The position numbers and the translations under genes were made by a program. A DNA stretch of 64,000 bases, from assembly GCF_014650755.1 (NCBI RefSeq), contig NZ_BMVO01000015.1, positions 95,850 through 159,849 on the forward strand, in the 5' to 3' direction. How positions within the stretch are numbered: the stretch's first letter is position 1; each line of letters begins with the position of its first letter. This document shows, one piece after another, positions 26,924 to 35,257 of the stretch. The notes under the pieces were generated by a model. It was given only the letters and a program-made list of their open reading frames with translations, ran no database searches and was not told the DNA's origin. Source of the stretch: Streptomyces chryseus (GTDB lineage Bacteria; Actinomycetota; Actinomycetes; Streptomycetales; Streptomycetaceae).

Positions 26924-27571
26924 GTGAATGTATTGCTCGACCACTTGCCGGAGTTCCGTGACGGTTTCATAGGAACCGTGCTGCTCACCGCCGCCAGTGC
27001 GCTGCTCGCGATGGTGCTGGGCCTCGTGATGGCCGGTTTCCGTGTCTCGCCCGTACCGCCCCTGCGGTTCTTCGGCACCGCCTGGGTCACGCTCTTCCGC
27101 AACACTCCGCTGACGCTGCTGTTCCTCGTCGCCTGGTTCGTGGTGCCGGCCGTCTTCGGCACCGGCATGAGCCCGTGGACGAAGGCCCTGCTGGCGCTCG
27201 GCTTCTACACCTCCGCGTTCGTCTGCGAGGCCGTCCGGTCCGGCGTCAGCACGGTGCCGCTCGGCCAGGCCGAGGCCGCCCGCTCGCTGGGCATGACCTT
27301 CTTCCAGACGCTGCGCCTGATCGTCCTTCCGCAGGCCACGCGGACCGTGGTCCCGCCCCTGAGCAGCATCTTCATCGCGCTCACCAAGAACTCGGCGATC
27401 GCGGGAGCGTTCAGCGTCACCGAGCTCTTCGGTGTGCAGAAGCTCCTGAGCGACAAGGGCTTCGCCATCGCCCCGATCTTCCTCTGGGTGGCACTCGCCT
27501 ACCTGGTCATCACGTTCACCATCAGCGGTCTCTTCCGGCTGCTCGAGCGGCGCCTGGAGGTCGCACGATGA
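26924..27571 (+). CDS. gluC: Glutamate ABC importer permease GluC
   Basis: The 215-residue integral membrane protein is of the His/Glu/Gln/Arg permease family. Hydrophobic segments start near GTVLLTAASALLAMVLGLVM, and the EAA loop that contacts GluA reads QAEAARSLGMTFFQTLRLIVLPQA. The start is the GTG at 26924, preceded by GAGGAC. The stop overlaps the gluD start as ATGA, so translation of the two permeases is coupled. The two subunits should form a heterodimeric channel. Confidence 0.93.
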   Translation: MNVLLDHLPEFRDGFIGTVLLTAASALLAMVLGLVMAGFRVSPVPPLRFFGTAWVTLFRNTPLTLLFLVAWFVVPAVFGTGMSPWTKALLALGFYTSAFVCEAVRSGVSTVPLGQAEAARSLGMTFFQTLRLIVLPQATRTVVPPLSSIFIALTKNSAIAGAFSVTELFGVQKLLSDKGFAIAPIFLWVALAYLVITFTISGLFRLLERRLEVAR

Positions 27572-28533
27572 GTTCGAGCGTCCTGTACGACGCCCCGGGT
27601 CCCAAGGCCCTGGTACGCAACCGCATCTACAGCGTGGTCGGCTCCCTGCTGATCCTGGCGCTGATCGGCTACGCGGTCCTCCAGCTGGCGGACCGGGGCC
27701 ACTTCGCCCCCGAGATGTGGAACATCTTCAACAACGCCGGCGTCCGGGCGAACATCCGCGACGGCATCCTCTCCACCCTGCAGGTCTTCGTGGTGGCGGC
27801 CGTGCTGTCACTCGTCCTGGGTGTGGGGCTGGCGGTGGCACGGCTTTCCGACCACCGTGCCGTGAGCGCGGTGGCGACCGGGTTCATCGAGCTGTTCCGG
27901 GCCGTGCCCCTCCTGATCACCATCTACGCCATGTGGGTCCTGTTCCTCACGTACAAGGAGAACCTCGGCTTCATCGGCGAGAGTTCCGCGTACTGGGCCC
28001 TGGTCATCGGGCTGACCGTCTACAACGCCTGCGTCCAGGCCGAGGTCCTGCGGGCGGGCGTCAACGCCGTACCCAAGGGCCAGGTGGAGGCGGCGTACGC
28101 ACTGGGTCTGCGCAAGTCGCAGGTCATGACGATGCTGCTGATCCCGCAGGCCGTCCGCTCGATGATGCCGACGATCATCAGCCAGCTCGTGGTGACCCTG
28201 AAGGACACCTCGCTCGGCTACATCATCACGTACGCGGAGCTGCTGTACGCGGCCCGGACGATGGCCAACAACATCATCGTCAATGACGACAATCCGTACG
28301 TCCCCGTCGTCATCGTCGTGGGCGCCATCTACGTCGCCATGTGTCTGGCGCTGTCCTCGGTCGCCACGTGGATCGAGAAGCGCGGGCGCCGGGCGAAGAC
28401 CGGCATCGTGCCGGCCGCGGCCGGTGAGCCGCTGGAGGCGCCCGGTGTCCTGGAGACCGCCGCCGGACCGGTGGGACCGCAGGCTCCGGGCGGGCCCGAA
28501 GGTACCGAAGGGCCTGCCGACAAGCAGAACTGA
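27568..28533 (+). CDS. gluD: Glutamate ABC importer permease GluD
   Basis: The 321-residue permease has an N-terminal cytoplasmic stretch, a hydrophobic helix (SVVGSLLILALIGYAVL), and further membrane segments. The EAA loop reads QVEAAYALGLRKSQVMTMLL, which contacts the ATPase. The last 50 residues are a Pro/Gly/Ala-rich cytoplasmic tail not needed for the fold. The ATG at 27568 overlaps the gluC stop by 4 nt. The operon ends here with a clear terminator. Confidence 0.93.
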   Translation: MSSSVLYDAPGPKALVRNRIYSVVGSLLILALIGYAVLQLADRGHFAPEMWNIFNNAGVRANIRDGILSTLQVFVVAAVLSLVLGVGLAVARLSDHRAVSAVATGFIELFRAVPLLITIYAMWVLFLTYKENLGFIGESSAYWALVIGLTVYNACVQAEVLRAGVNAVPKGQVEAAYALGLRKSQVMTMLLIPQAVRSMMPTIISQLVVTLKDTSLGYIITYAELLYAARTMANNIIVNDDNPYVPVVIVVGAIYVAMCLALSSVATWIEKRGRRAKTGIVPAAAGEPLEAPGVLETAAGPVGPQAPGGPEGTEGPADKQN

Positions 28534-28541
28534 CGAAATGT

Positions 28542-28569
28542 GAGGCAGCGGCCACCGCGCCGCTGCCTC
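28542..28569 (+). terminator. Terminator of gluABCD
   Basis: GAGGCAGCGGC (28542-28552) pairs perfectly with GCCGCTGCCTC (28559-28569) with a 6-nt loop, followed by TGTC. It starts 9 bp after the gluD stop. Confidence 0.75.
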
Positions 28570-28676
28570 TGTCACTTGACGCAAGCACCCGCAGTGGGTT
28601 GCATACGTTCTGTGATCGTGCACCGGGTTCCACCTGCCACTTCCCGCATGTCCGTACGGACTGGAGGGAACGCGCC

Positions 28677-30374
28677 GTGGACCCGGTGATCGTCGTGGGG
28701 GCCGGTCCCGTCGGGCTGGCCCTCTCGCTGGCTCTCGCCGGCCACGGGGTGCCCTCCGTCGTACTCGACGAGGGGGCGGGCAAGGACGAGCCCCGCACGG
28801 CGCGTACAGCCCTCCTGCGGCCCGACACGGCCGAGCTGGCCGAGCGGCTCGGCTGCGCCACGGTCCGTGACGAAGGCACGCGCTGGACCGGATGGCGGTC
28901 CATGCGGCGGCATCAGGAAGTCAGGGAGGTCCGTTTCGGGGACGACGGCGACCTGCCGTCCCCCGTGCACCTGCCGCAGCACGACCTGACGCGCGGGCTG
29001 CGGGACACCGTCGCCGCGCACGAACTCGTGCGGATCGAGTCCCACAGCCGCCTCGACACCGTCGAACAGGACGACAGCGGGGTCACCGCGCACACCCGTG
29101 AGCCGGGGGCCACCTGGTGGCGGGGCAGTTTCCTGGTCGGGTGCGACGGGGCGCGGTCCACGGTGCGCAAGCTCCTCGACATCCGCTTCCCGGGCCGTAC
29201 GGCGGTCGAACGCCACGCCGTCGCCGCGCTGCGCACGGAACTCCCCTGGGAGGGTGAGGCGCTGCTGCACCGCATGCCGCCGTGGCGGACCGGCGGGCAG
29301 GAAGTGACCGCCCGGCCGCTGCGGGACGGGGTGTGGCGGCTCGACTGGCTGCTGCCCGCGCGCGGTGAGCTCGTCACGCCCGAGGCGCTGGTGGCGCGCG
29401 TGCGCGACACGCTGGCCGGGTGGTGCGGCGAGACACCTCCGTACGAACTGCTCGACACCGGCGTCTACACGCTGCACCACCGGCTGGCCCGCAAGTGGCG
29501 GGTGGGACGGGCGTTCCTCGCCGGTGACGCCGCCCATCTGCTGGGGGCACTCGGGACGCAGAACCTCGACGAGGGGCTGCGGGACGTCGACAACCTCGCC
29601 TGGAAGCTGGCGCAGGCCTGGCATCTGGGCGCTTCCCAGACGCTGCTGGACAGCTACCAGGCCGAGCGGCGCACGGCCGTCGCCGCGCGCCTGCGCGCCG
29701 CCGACCAGGCACTGCCGATCCTGCGGGGCAGCGGGCTGCGGACGTACCTGCCCGGCACCGCGCGCGGGCACGACACGCTGCTCACGGACGGGCACCTGGG
29801 GCGCGGTGCCCTGGGGGCGCCTCCGGCGTACACGGGCTCCCCGCTCGCGCCCCCGGGCACTGAGGCGCAGACGCTGGTCGGTACGCCGATGGGCGGGCCG
29901 GTCGCCGACGTGCTGGTGACAGCGCCCGACGGCGCCACGGTACGGCTGCGGGACCGGCTGGGGCGGGGGCGACAGCTGGTGGTGCTGGTCGCGCCGGGAA
30001 CCGGTGTGTGGGACCGGCGGCACTGGATGACCGCCGGAGTGATGCCGCGGCTGGCGGCGGCGGTGACGGCGCTGCCGGTACGGGCCGAGCTGCTGGTCAC
30101 GGAGGGCTACCCGGGGGCGTCGGCGCACACCGTGCTGCTGGTGCGGCCGGACGGGCATCTGGTCGCGGCGTTCCAGGGGGTGCGGCCGGCCGAGCTGTAC
30201 ACGGCGGCGGACGCGGCACGCGGCGGCCCGCCGGTGTCGGCGCAGGCGGGGCCCGGTCCGCAGCGTTCCGGAGAAGCCGACAGTCCGGTGGAGTCCTCGC
30301 CCTCCGACGGCTCCGACGAGCCGGAGGAGACCACTCCGGCCGACCTCAGCGACCGTACAGCGGACATCAATTGA
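28677..30374 (+). CDS. FAD-dependent aromatic-hydroxylase-type monooxygenase
   Basis: The 565-residue flavoprotein belongs to the class A (PHBH-like) monooxygenases. It has the Rossmann motif VVGAGPVGLALSLALAG at the N-terminus, the GD-type motif FLVGCDGARSTVRKLL, and the second FAD motif FLAGDAAHLLGALGTQNLDEG. A thioredoxin-like C-terminal domain follows. The final 40 residues form a disordered acidic Ser/Pro/Asp tail. GTG at 28677 is chosen for GGAGGG 9 nt before it and because the FAD motif starts five residues in. Such enzymes hydroxylate phenolic or polyketide substrates; the substrate here is unknown and no biosynthetic cluster surrounds it. Confidence 0.86.
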   Translation: MDPVIVVGAGPVGLALSLALAGHGVPSVVLDEGAGKDEPRTARTALLRPDTAELAERLGCATVRDEGTRWTGWRSMRRHQEVREVRFGDDGDLPSPVHLPQHDLTRGLRDTVAAHELVRIESHSRLDTVEQDDSGVTAHTREPGATWWRGSFLVGCDGARSTVRKLLDIRFPGRTAVERHAVAALRTELPWEGEALLHRMPPWRTGGQEVTARPLRDGVWRLDWLLPARGELVTPEALVARVRDTLAGWCGETPPYELLDTGVYTLHHRLARKWRVGRAFLAGDAAHLLGALGTQNLDEGLRDVDNLAWKLAQAWHLGASQTLLDSYQAERRTAVAARLRAADQALPILRGSGLRTYLPGTARGHDTLLTDGHLGRGALGAPPAYTGSPLAPPGTEAQTLVGTPMGGPVADVLVTAPDGATVRLRDRLGRGRQLVVLVAPGTGVWDRRHWMTAGVMPRLAAAVTALPVRAELLVTEGYPGASAHTVLLVRPDGHLVAAFQGVRPAELYTAADAARGGPPVSAQAGPGPQRSGEADSPVESSPSDGSDEPEETTPADLSDRTADIN

Positions 30375-30406
30375 CCCCTGCGGGCGTGCGTGGTGTACTC
30401 CGGAGC

Positions 30407-30493
30407 GTGACCGACACCGATGTGCGCCTGTGGCGGAGGGTCCATATGGACCTCGTCCGCTACGCGGGCTGCGTGTGTCGCCCGTCCTGCTGA
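30407..30493 (+). CDS. Cysteine-rich leader peptide of the cysteine dioxygenase operon
   Basis: This 28-residue frame starts with GTG, has GGAG 1-5 nt upstream, and ends in the cysteine-rich sequence YAGCVCRPSC before TGA. It matches the actinobacterial leader peptides annotated as 'putative leader peptide' (DVRLWRRVHMDLVRYAGC). In mycobacteria such peptides regulate sulphur genes by cysteine-dependent attenuation. It lies 78 bp upstream of the cysteine dioxygenase start. Slow reading of the three Cys codons when charged tRNA-Cys is scarce would change access to the downstream ribosome site; this mechanism is inferred from the known cases. It is too short for most gene finders. Confidence 0.8.
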   Translation: MTDTDVRLWRRVHMDLVRYAGCVCRPSC

Positions 30494-30571
30494 TTCGCCT
30501 CTTCCCTGCGCGCTGTGCCGTGCCGTGCTTCCGGCCGCGCGTTCTCGCGAACATCCCCAGGACGGTCTCCT

Positions 30572-31117
30572 GTGTCTCTTTCCGTACGTTCCCCGGGCGC
30601 GCCCGAAAGCGCTCCCCGGAACGCCGCCCCTTCTTCCTCGGAACTGCTCGAATTCGTGCGCCGCACCGCCGCGGACGCTTCCCTGGTGGCCTCTCTTCAG
30701 CTCGATCCCGAAGGGCGTACGTGGGTACGGCTCGACGGGCCCGGCGGCAGTGAGGCGTGGCTGATCGGCTGGCCGCCCGGTACGGGCACCGGCTGGCACG
30801 ACCACGGCGGCTCGCACGGCGCCTTCGCCGCCGCGGCGGGCACGCTGCGCGAGGAGTCTCTCGCGGCGCGCATCCCCACCGAGGGCTGGAAGACCCTCGA
30901 ACTGGCCGACGGGGTCGACCGGGCGCGCGAGCTGACAGCGGGCCGGGGCCGCGCCTTCGGCGCGCACCACGTGCACCAGGTGCTGAATCAGTCGGCCGAC
31001 GAGCACGCCGTCTCGGTGCACGCGTACTACCCTCCGCTGCCGATGATGCGGCGCTACAGCCGCACGGGCGCGGTGCTGCGTCTGGAGCAGGTCGAGCGTC
31101 CCGAGGAGTGGCTGTGA
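30572..31117 (+). CDS. Cysteine dioxygenase family cupin protein
   Basis: Cysteine dioxygenase oxidises cysteine to cysteine sulphinate with a three-histidine iron site. The 181-residue cupin has WHDHGGSHGAF, giving two iron-ligand histidines, and the third in FGAHHVHQVLN. The C-terminal VSVHAYYPPLPMMRRY is typical of the bacterial Cdo group. GTG at 30572 is preferred (AGGA 9 nt upstream; the domain begins about 20 residues later). A cysteine-rich leader peptide precedes it and a rhodanese gene overlaps its stop by 4 nt, so the unit appears dedicated to removing excess cysteine and handling sulphane sulphur. Confidence 0.88.
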   Translation: MSLSVRSPGAPESAPRNAAPSSSELLEFVRRTAADASLVASLQLDPEGRTWVRLDGPGGSEAWLIGWPPGTGTGWHDHGGSHGAFAAAAGTLREESLAARIPTEGWKTLELADGVDRARELTAGRGRAFGAHHVHQVLNQSADEHAVSVHAYYPPLPMMRRYSRTGAVLRLEQVERPEEWL

Positions 31118-31503
31118 GCGGCGGACCTGTCGGCATCGACGAACTGCTGGAGCGGGTGCGCGAGGGGCTCGACCGGCTCGGGCCGCAGGAGGCGTACGAC
31201 GCCGCCTCGGCCGGCGCACTCCTGGTGGACATCCGGTACGCCGCCCTGCGTGAGCGGGACGGGCTGATCCCCGGAGCGCTCGTCGTCGAACGCAACGAGC
31301 TGGAGTGGCGGCTCGATCCCCGGGGCAGCCACCGGGCTCCGGAGGCCACGGGTCATGACCTGCGGGTCGTGGTGATCTGCAACGAGGGGTACGCGTCGAG
31401 TCTCGCGGCCGCGTCGCTGCGGCAGTTGGGGCTGCACCGGGCGACGGACCTGGACGGCGGATTCCAGGCGTGGCGCGCGTCGGGACTGCCGGTGAATCCG
31501 TAG
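31114..31503 (+). CDS. Rhodanese-like sulphurtransferase
   Basis: The 129-residue single-domain rhodanese has LLVDIRYAALRERDGLIPGA, the active-site loop VVICNEGYASSLAAASL with the catalytic cysteine, and the C-terminal DLDGGFQAWRASGLP. The GTG start overlaps the cysteine dioxygenase stop as GTGA, giving translational coupling. The frame stays open much further upstream, but that part is a shadow of the dioxygenase gene. It likely transfers sulphane sulphur as part of cysteine breakdown. About 250 bp with no gene follow. Confidence 0.9.
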   Translation: MSGGPVGIDELLERVREGLDRLGPQEAYDAASAGALLVDIRYAALRERDGLIPGALVVERNELEWRLDPRGSHRAPEATGHDLRVVVICNEGYASSLAAASLRQLGLHRATDLDGGFQAWRASGLPVNP

Positions 31504-31751
31504 GGGCCACCGGGGGGGGAGCCGTCGGGTGGGGAGCCGTCGGGCGCGGGCGCCCGGCGAGCTCCTGCCGCCGGCGCTTGGGCCCGGTTCCCCGAGCCCG
31601 GTCACTGGGTCCGGTCTGAGCCCGGCGCCTTGAGCCCCTTGCCTGTGCCCGGCCGCCGGTCCCGGTCCCTGAGCCCGGTTCCCGAGCCGTAGCGCCGGCA
31701 CTCTCCCGCGCGCACACGTCGCTGCGGCAGGAGCAGATCCGCCGCTACGGC

Positions 31752-32354
31752 TCAGAACGGGTCGTAGTCCAGACCGTCGGTCGTCTCACCCTCTTCTTCG
31801 AGGGCGCGTCTGACGACCCGCAGCGCCATGCCCTCCGGGTAGCCCTTGCGGGCCAGCATTCCGGCCAGGCGCCGCAGCCGTCGGTCGCGCTCCAGGCCGC
31901 GGGTGGAACGGAGCTTGCGGTCCACCAGCTCACGGGCCCGCTCCTCCTCCTGGTCGGAGTCGAGCTGCCCCATGGCGTCGTCGATGAGGGTGGGTGCGAC
32001 TCCCTTGTTGCGCAGTTCCCGGGCGAGCGCCCGCCGGGCCAGGCCCCGGCCGTGGTGGCGAGACTCCACCCAGGCGTCCGCGAAGGCCGCGTCGTCGATG
32101 AGCCCGACCTCCTCGAAGCGGGACAGCACCTCGTCCGACACGTCGTCGGGGATGCCCCGCTTCTGGAGGGCGTCGGCGAGCTGCTTGCGGGTACGGGCGG
32201 TCCCGGTGAGCAGGCGCAGGCAGATCGCCCGCGCCTGCTCACCCGGATCCTGAGGCGGCAGCCCCTTCCCGGCCCTCGACGGGGCGGGGCTGCCGCGGTC
32301 CTCGGCGTCCGTGCCTTCGCTCGCGTCCCCCGGCCAGTCCGTCCTCCGGGTCAC
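31752..32354 (-). CDS. recX: RecA regulator RecX
   Basis: RecX binds RecA filaments and limits RecA activity. The 200-residue protein has an acidic disordered head of about 40 residues and then three tandem three-helix repeats typical of the family: ICLRLLTGTARTRKQLADAL, GLARRALARELRNKGVAPTL and RRLAGMLARKGYPEGMALRVV. It lies only 3 bp after recA on the same strand, the standard actinobacterial recA-recX arrangement, so it shares the SOS promoter. The C-terminus ends DYDPF, common in this family. Confidence 0.94.
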   Translation of the reverse strand: MTRRTDWPGDASEGTDAEDRGSPAPSRAGKGLPPQDPGEQARAICLRLLTGTARTRKQLADALQKRGIPDDVSDEVLSRFEEVGLIDDAAFADAWVESRHHGRGLARRALARELRNKGVAPTLIDDAMGQLDSDQEEERARELVDRKLRSTRGLERDRRLRRLAGMLARKGYPEGMALRVVRRALEEEGETTDGLDYDPF

Positions 32355-32357
32355 GGT

Positions 32358-33485
32358 CTAGCTCTTGGCTGCCGCGGGCTTGGCCGTCTTGGCCTTGGTC
32401 GCCGGAGCCGGTACCGACTTCGCCTCAGCGGCCGCCGGAGTGCTGCCCGCCGCGTCCGCACCGGGCTCGGCCCCGGGCGCTACCGGCTTGACACCGACGC
32501 CCAGCTTCTCCTTGATCTTCTTCTCGATCTCGTCGGCGAGATCGGGGTTGTCCTTCAGGAAGTTGCGGGCGTTCTCCTTGCCCTGCCCGAGCTGGTCGCC
32601 CTCGTACGTGTACCAGGCGCCCGCCTTGCGGACGAAGCCGTGCTCCACGCCCATGTCGATCAGACCGCCCTCGCGACTGATGCCCTGGCCGTAGAGGATG
32701 TCGAACTCGGCCTGCTTGAAGGGCGGCGCGACCTTGTTCTTGACGACCTTCACGCGGGTGCGGTTGCCGACCGCGTCCGTGCCGTCCTTGAGGGTCTCGA
32801 TACGACGGATGTCGAGCCGCACCGAGGCGTAGAACTTCAGCGCCCGGCCACCGGTCGTGGTCTCGGGCGAGCCGAACATCACACCGATCTTCTCGCGGAG
32901 CTGGTTGATGAAGATCGCCGTGGTGCCGGACTGGTGCAGGGCACCAGTGATCTTGCGCAGCGCCTGGCTCATGAGCCGGGCCTGGAGGCCGACGTGCGAG
33001 TCGCCCATCTCACCCTCGATCTCCGCGCGCGGCACGAGGGCCGCGACGGAGTCGATGACGATCAGGTCGATGGCGCCGGAGCGGACCAGCATGTCCACGA
33101 TCTCGAGTGCCTGCTCGCCGGTGTCCGGCTGCGACAGGATCAGGTTGTCCGTGTCCACGCCGAGCGCCTTGGCGTACTCGGGGTCGAGCGCGTGCTCGGC
33201 GTCCACGAACGCGACGGTGCCGCCGGCCTTCTGCGCGTTGGCCACCGCGTGCAGCGTCAGGGTCGTCTTGCCGGAGGACTCCGGTCCGTAGACCTCCACC
33301 ACACGGCCGCGCGGCAGGCCGCCGACGCCGAGGGCGATGTCCAGGGCGGTCGACCCGGTGGAGATGACCTCGATGGGGTCGTTCGGCCGGTCGCCGAGGC
33401 GCATGACCGCGCCCTTGCCGAATTGTCGTTCAATCTGCGCGAGCGCGGCGTCGAGCGCCTTCTCGCGGTCGGTGCCTGCTGCCAT
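32358..33485 (-). CDS. recA: Recombinase RecA
   Basis: The 375-residue RecA has Walker A GPESSGKTTL at residues 68-77, Walker B LIVIDSVAALVP, the L1 region GEMGDSHVGLQARLMSQAL, and loop L2 FINQLREKIGVMFGSPETTTGG. The C-terminus is extended by about 40 residues rich in Ala, Lys and Pro, as in other streptomycetes. The ATG at 33485 (MAAGTDREKALD) matches the conserved N-terminus; the open frame upstream is leader. Control by LexA is supported by a GAAC-N4-GTTC box placed over the promoter. It is cotranscribed with recX. Confidence 0.98.
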   Translation of the reverse strand: MAAGTDREKALDAALAQIERQFGKGAVMRLGDRPNDPIEVISTGSTALDIALGVGGLPRGRVVEVYGPESSGKTTLTLHAVANAQKAGGTVAFVDAEHALDPEYAKALGVDTDNLILSQPDTGEQALEIVDMLVRSGAIDLIVIDSVAALVPRAEIEGEMGDSHVGLQARLMSQALRKITGALHQSGTTAIFINQLREKIGVMFGSPETTTGGRALKFYASVRLDIRRIETLKDGTDAVGNRTRVKVVKNKVAPPFKQAEFDILYGQGISREGGLIDMGVEHGFVRKAGAWYTYEGDQLGQGKENARNFLKDNPDLADEIEKKIKEKLGVGVKPVAPGAEPGADAAGSTPAAAEAKSVPAPATKAKTAKPAAAKS

Positions 33486-33610
33486 GGGTTCCACCCGATT
33501 TGCTTGAGTCGATCGCTTCACGTCAAAGACGCTATCTCCTGCCACTGACAACGCGCCCCGGCGTCGCCCTGACCTGTGGATAACCCTCGCAGCATCACGG
33601 CCAGAACCCC

Positions 33611-33640
33611 ATCTGAACGGATGTTCGATTTTACTGTCAA
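33611..33640 (-). promoter_or_regulatory. recA promoter with LexA (SOS) box
   Basis: On the minus strand a perfect -35 element TTGACA occupies 33640-33635. The SOS box CGAACATCCGTTCAG contains GAAC-N4-GTTC at 33626-33615, in the spacer and overlapping the -10 position (TCAGAT at 33616-33611, 18-bp spacing). Bound LexA would block RNA polymerase. The box matches the actinobacterial consensus (palindromic GAAC/GTTC). The message would have a leader of about 120 nt. Confidence 0.8.
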
Positions 33641-33665
33641 GCGCGCTACGCCCACCGGCGGGCGG

Positions 33666-34982
33666 TCAGGCGTCGTCGTCCGAGCGCGGCGGCGTCCGGT
33701 CCGTGCGCGCCGCCTGCCGGGGCTCGCGGCGCAGGGTCCGCCGCAGGCGCACGAGGGCGGAGGTGCCCCGGCGCCGCGGGTGCCTGCCGTGCACGCGCGG
33801 GTCGTCCGTCACGGCGTACCGCTTCACGTACGCGCCGAGGAAGGCCTGGAGGGTCGCGATCGCCGGGATCGCGATCAGCGCGCCGACGGCTCCCATCAGC
33901 GCCGTGCCGGCGACGACCGACCCGAAGGCGACCGCCGGGTGGATGTCGACGGTCTTCGAGGTCAGCTTGGGCTGCAGCACATAGTTCTCGAACTGCTGGT
34001 AGACCACCACGAATCCGAGCACCCACAGCGCGTACCAGGGGTTGACCGTGAAGGCGATCAGCATCGGCAGCGCGCCCGCCAGATACGTGCCGATCGTCGG
34101 GATGAACTGCGAGATGAGCCCCACCCACACCGCGAGCGCGGGCGCGTACGGCACGTCGAGGATCAGCAGCAGGACGTAGTGCGCGAGGCCGGAGATGAGC
34201 GCCATCAGGCCGCGCGAGTAGATGTAGCCGCCGGTCTTGTCGACCGCGATCTCCCAGGCGCGCAGCACCTCGGCCTGGCGGGCGGGGGGCAGTACGGAGC
34301 ACAGCGCGCGGCGCAGCCGGGGCCCGTCCGCGGCGAAGTAGAAGGAGAACAGGAAGATCGTCAGCAGCTTGAACAGACCGCCGAGGACGGTGGCCGACAC
34401 GTCCAGCACGCCGGTCGCGCTGTTCTGCACGTACCTGCGCAGCCAGTCGGAGTTCAGGACGCTGTCCTGGACCTCGACGCGGGAGAGTTCCGTGTGGAAC
34501 GTCTGGTTGATCCAGTTGATCACCTGGTCGAGGTACTTGGGGAAGTCCTCGACCATTTCAATGATCTGGCCGGCGAGCATCGAGCCGAGCAGTATGACGA
34601 AGCCGACGCCGAAGGCCAGTACTCCGATGAAGACGATGAAGGTGGCGAGGCCGCGCCGCATGCCGCGGGCCGCCATCCGGCCGACGGCGGGTTCGATGGC
34701 CAGTGCGAGGAAGAACGCGATCAGGATGTTGAGCAGCAGCCCGACGAGTTGGTGGAACGCCCAGCTGCCCAACTGGAAGCAGGCGTAGAGCGCGAGCGCG
34801 AGCACCATGGCGCGCGGCAGCCACCGGGGCATCCGGGCCGGAACGCCGCCGCCCGTCCCCGGGGGCGTGGGCGGCGGTGCGGTCGGCGAGTCTTCTTGCC
34901 CGGCGGGCTCGTCAGTGGATGCCACGGGGCCAGTGTCGCCCATGCCTGCGACATCCGGCCGCTCCCCCTTCGCGCCCCGCAC
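33666..34982 (-). CDS. AI-2E/PerM family transporter
   Basis: The 438-residue membrane protein of the UPF0118/PerM family has about eight membrane segments, e.g. ALALYACFQLGSWAFHQLVG, FIVFIGVLAFGVGFVILLG and ALAVWVGLISQFIPTIGTYL, with the family signature PTIGTYLAGALPMLIAFTVN. The N-terminal 70 residues are disordered and Pro/Gly-rich, and the C-terminus is basic. The start is uncertain: GTG at 34982 lies 1 nt after the stop of the DUF3046 gene and suggests coupling, while ATG at 34943 is a shorter alternative. Substrate unknown; the autoinducer name is historical. Confidence 0.87.
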   Translation of the reverse strand: MRGAKGERPDVAGMGDTGPVASTDEPAGQEDSPTAPPPTPPGTGGGVPARMPRWLPRAMVLALALYACFQLGSWAFHQLVGLLLNILIAFFLALAIEPAVGRMAARGMRRGLATFIVFIGVLAFGVGFVILLGSMLAGQIIEMVEDFPKYLDQVINWINQTFHTELSRVEVQDSVLNSDWLRRYVQNSATGVLDVSATVLGGLFKLLTIFLFSFYFAADGPRLRRALCSVLPPARQAEVLRAWEIAVDKTGGYIYSRGLMALISGLAHYVLLLILDVPYAPALAVWVGLISQFIPTIGTYLAGALPMLIAFTVNPWYALWVLGFVVVYQQFENYVLQPKLTSKTVDIHPAVAFGSVVAGTALMGAVGALIAIPAIATLQAFLGAYVKRYAVTDDPRVHGRHPRRRGTSALVRLRRTLRREPRQAARTDRTPPRSDDDA

Positions 34983-34983
34983 G

Positions 34984-35178
34984 TCAGCGCTTGTCCGCGG
35001 GAACGTCCATCGCGGCGCAGACCGCGCGCCAGACGGTCTTCGCTTCCCAGCCGGCGTCGAGCGCCTGGTGCACCGTACGGCCGCCGAGTCCGGCCATCAC
35101 ATGGTCGCGCGCGAAGGAGTCGGCGTACGCCTCGCCGAAGTGGTCCGCCATCCGCTCCCAGAAAATCGTCAACCGCAT
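34984..35178 (-). CDS. DUF3046 protein
   Basis: This 64-residue protein, MRLTIFWERMADHFGEAYAD through GRTVHQALDAGWEAKTVWRA, is the complete actinobacterial DUF3046 family. Genes of this family usually lie near recA, as here, but their role is unknown. The fold is likely a small helical bundle with a conserved W in the first helix. It is the first gene of a pair with the PerM-like transporter, whose GTG start directly follows its stop codon. It is too small to carry an enzyme. Confidence 0.9.
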   Translation of the reverse strand: MRLTIFWERMADHFGEAYADSFARDHVMAGLGGRTVHQALDAGWEAKTVWRAVCAAMDVPADKR

Positions 35179-35257
35179 GACTCCAGTATCGCGCCCCTGA
35201 GAGTGCAGCCCTGTCCTCGAAGCTTCCAGAGAGCGCTTTCCGCCCTACGGTCTTTCC

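Noticed and set aside
28677..30374. FAD monooxygenase as part of a biosynthetic gene cluster
   Set aside because: Neighbours are the glutamate importer and the cysteine dioxygenase operon. No polyketide, peptide or terpene synthase gene is near.
31504..31751. Possible gene or repeat in the 248-bp gap after the rhodanese gene
   Set aside because: The segment is low-complexity (CCCGGT and GAGCCC variants) with no ribosome site, no conserved frame and no clear hairpin.
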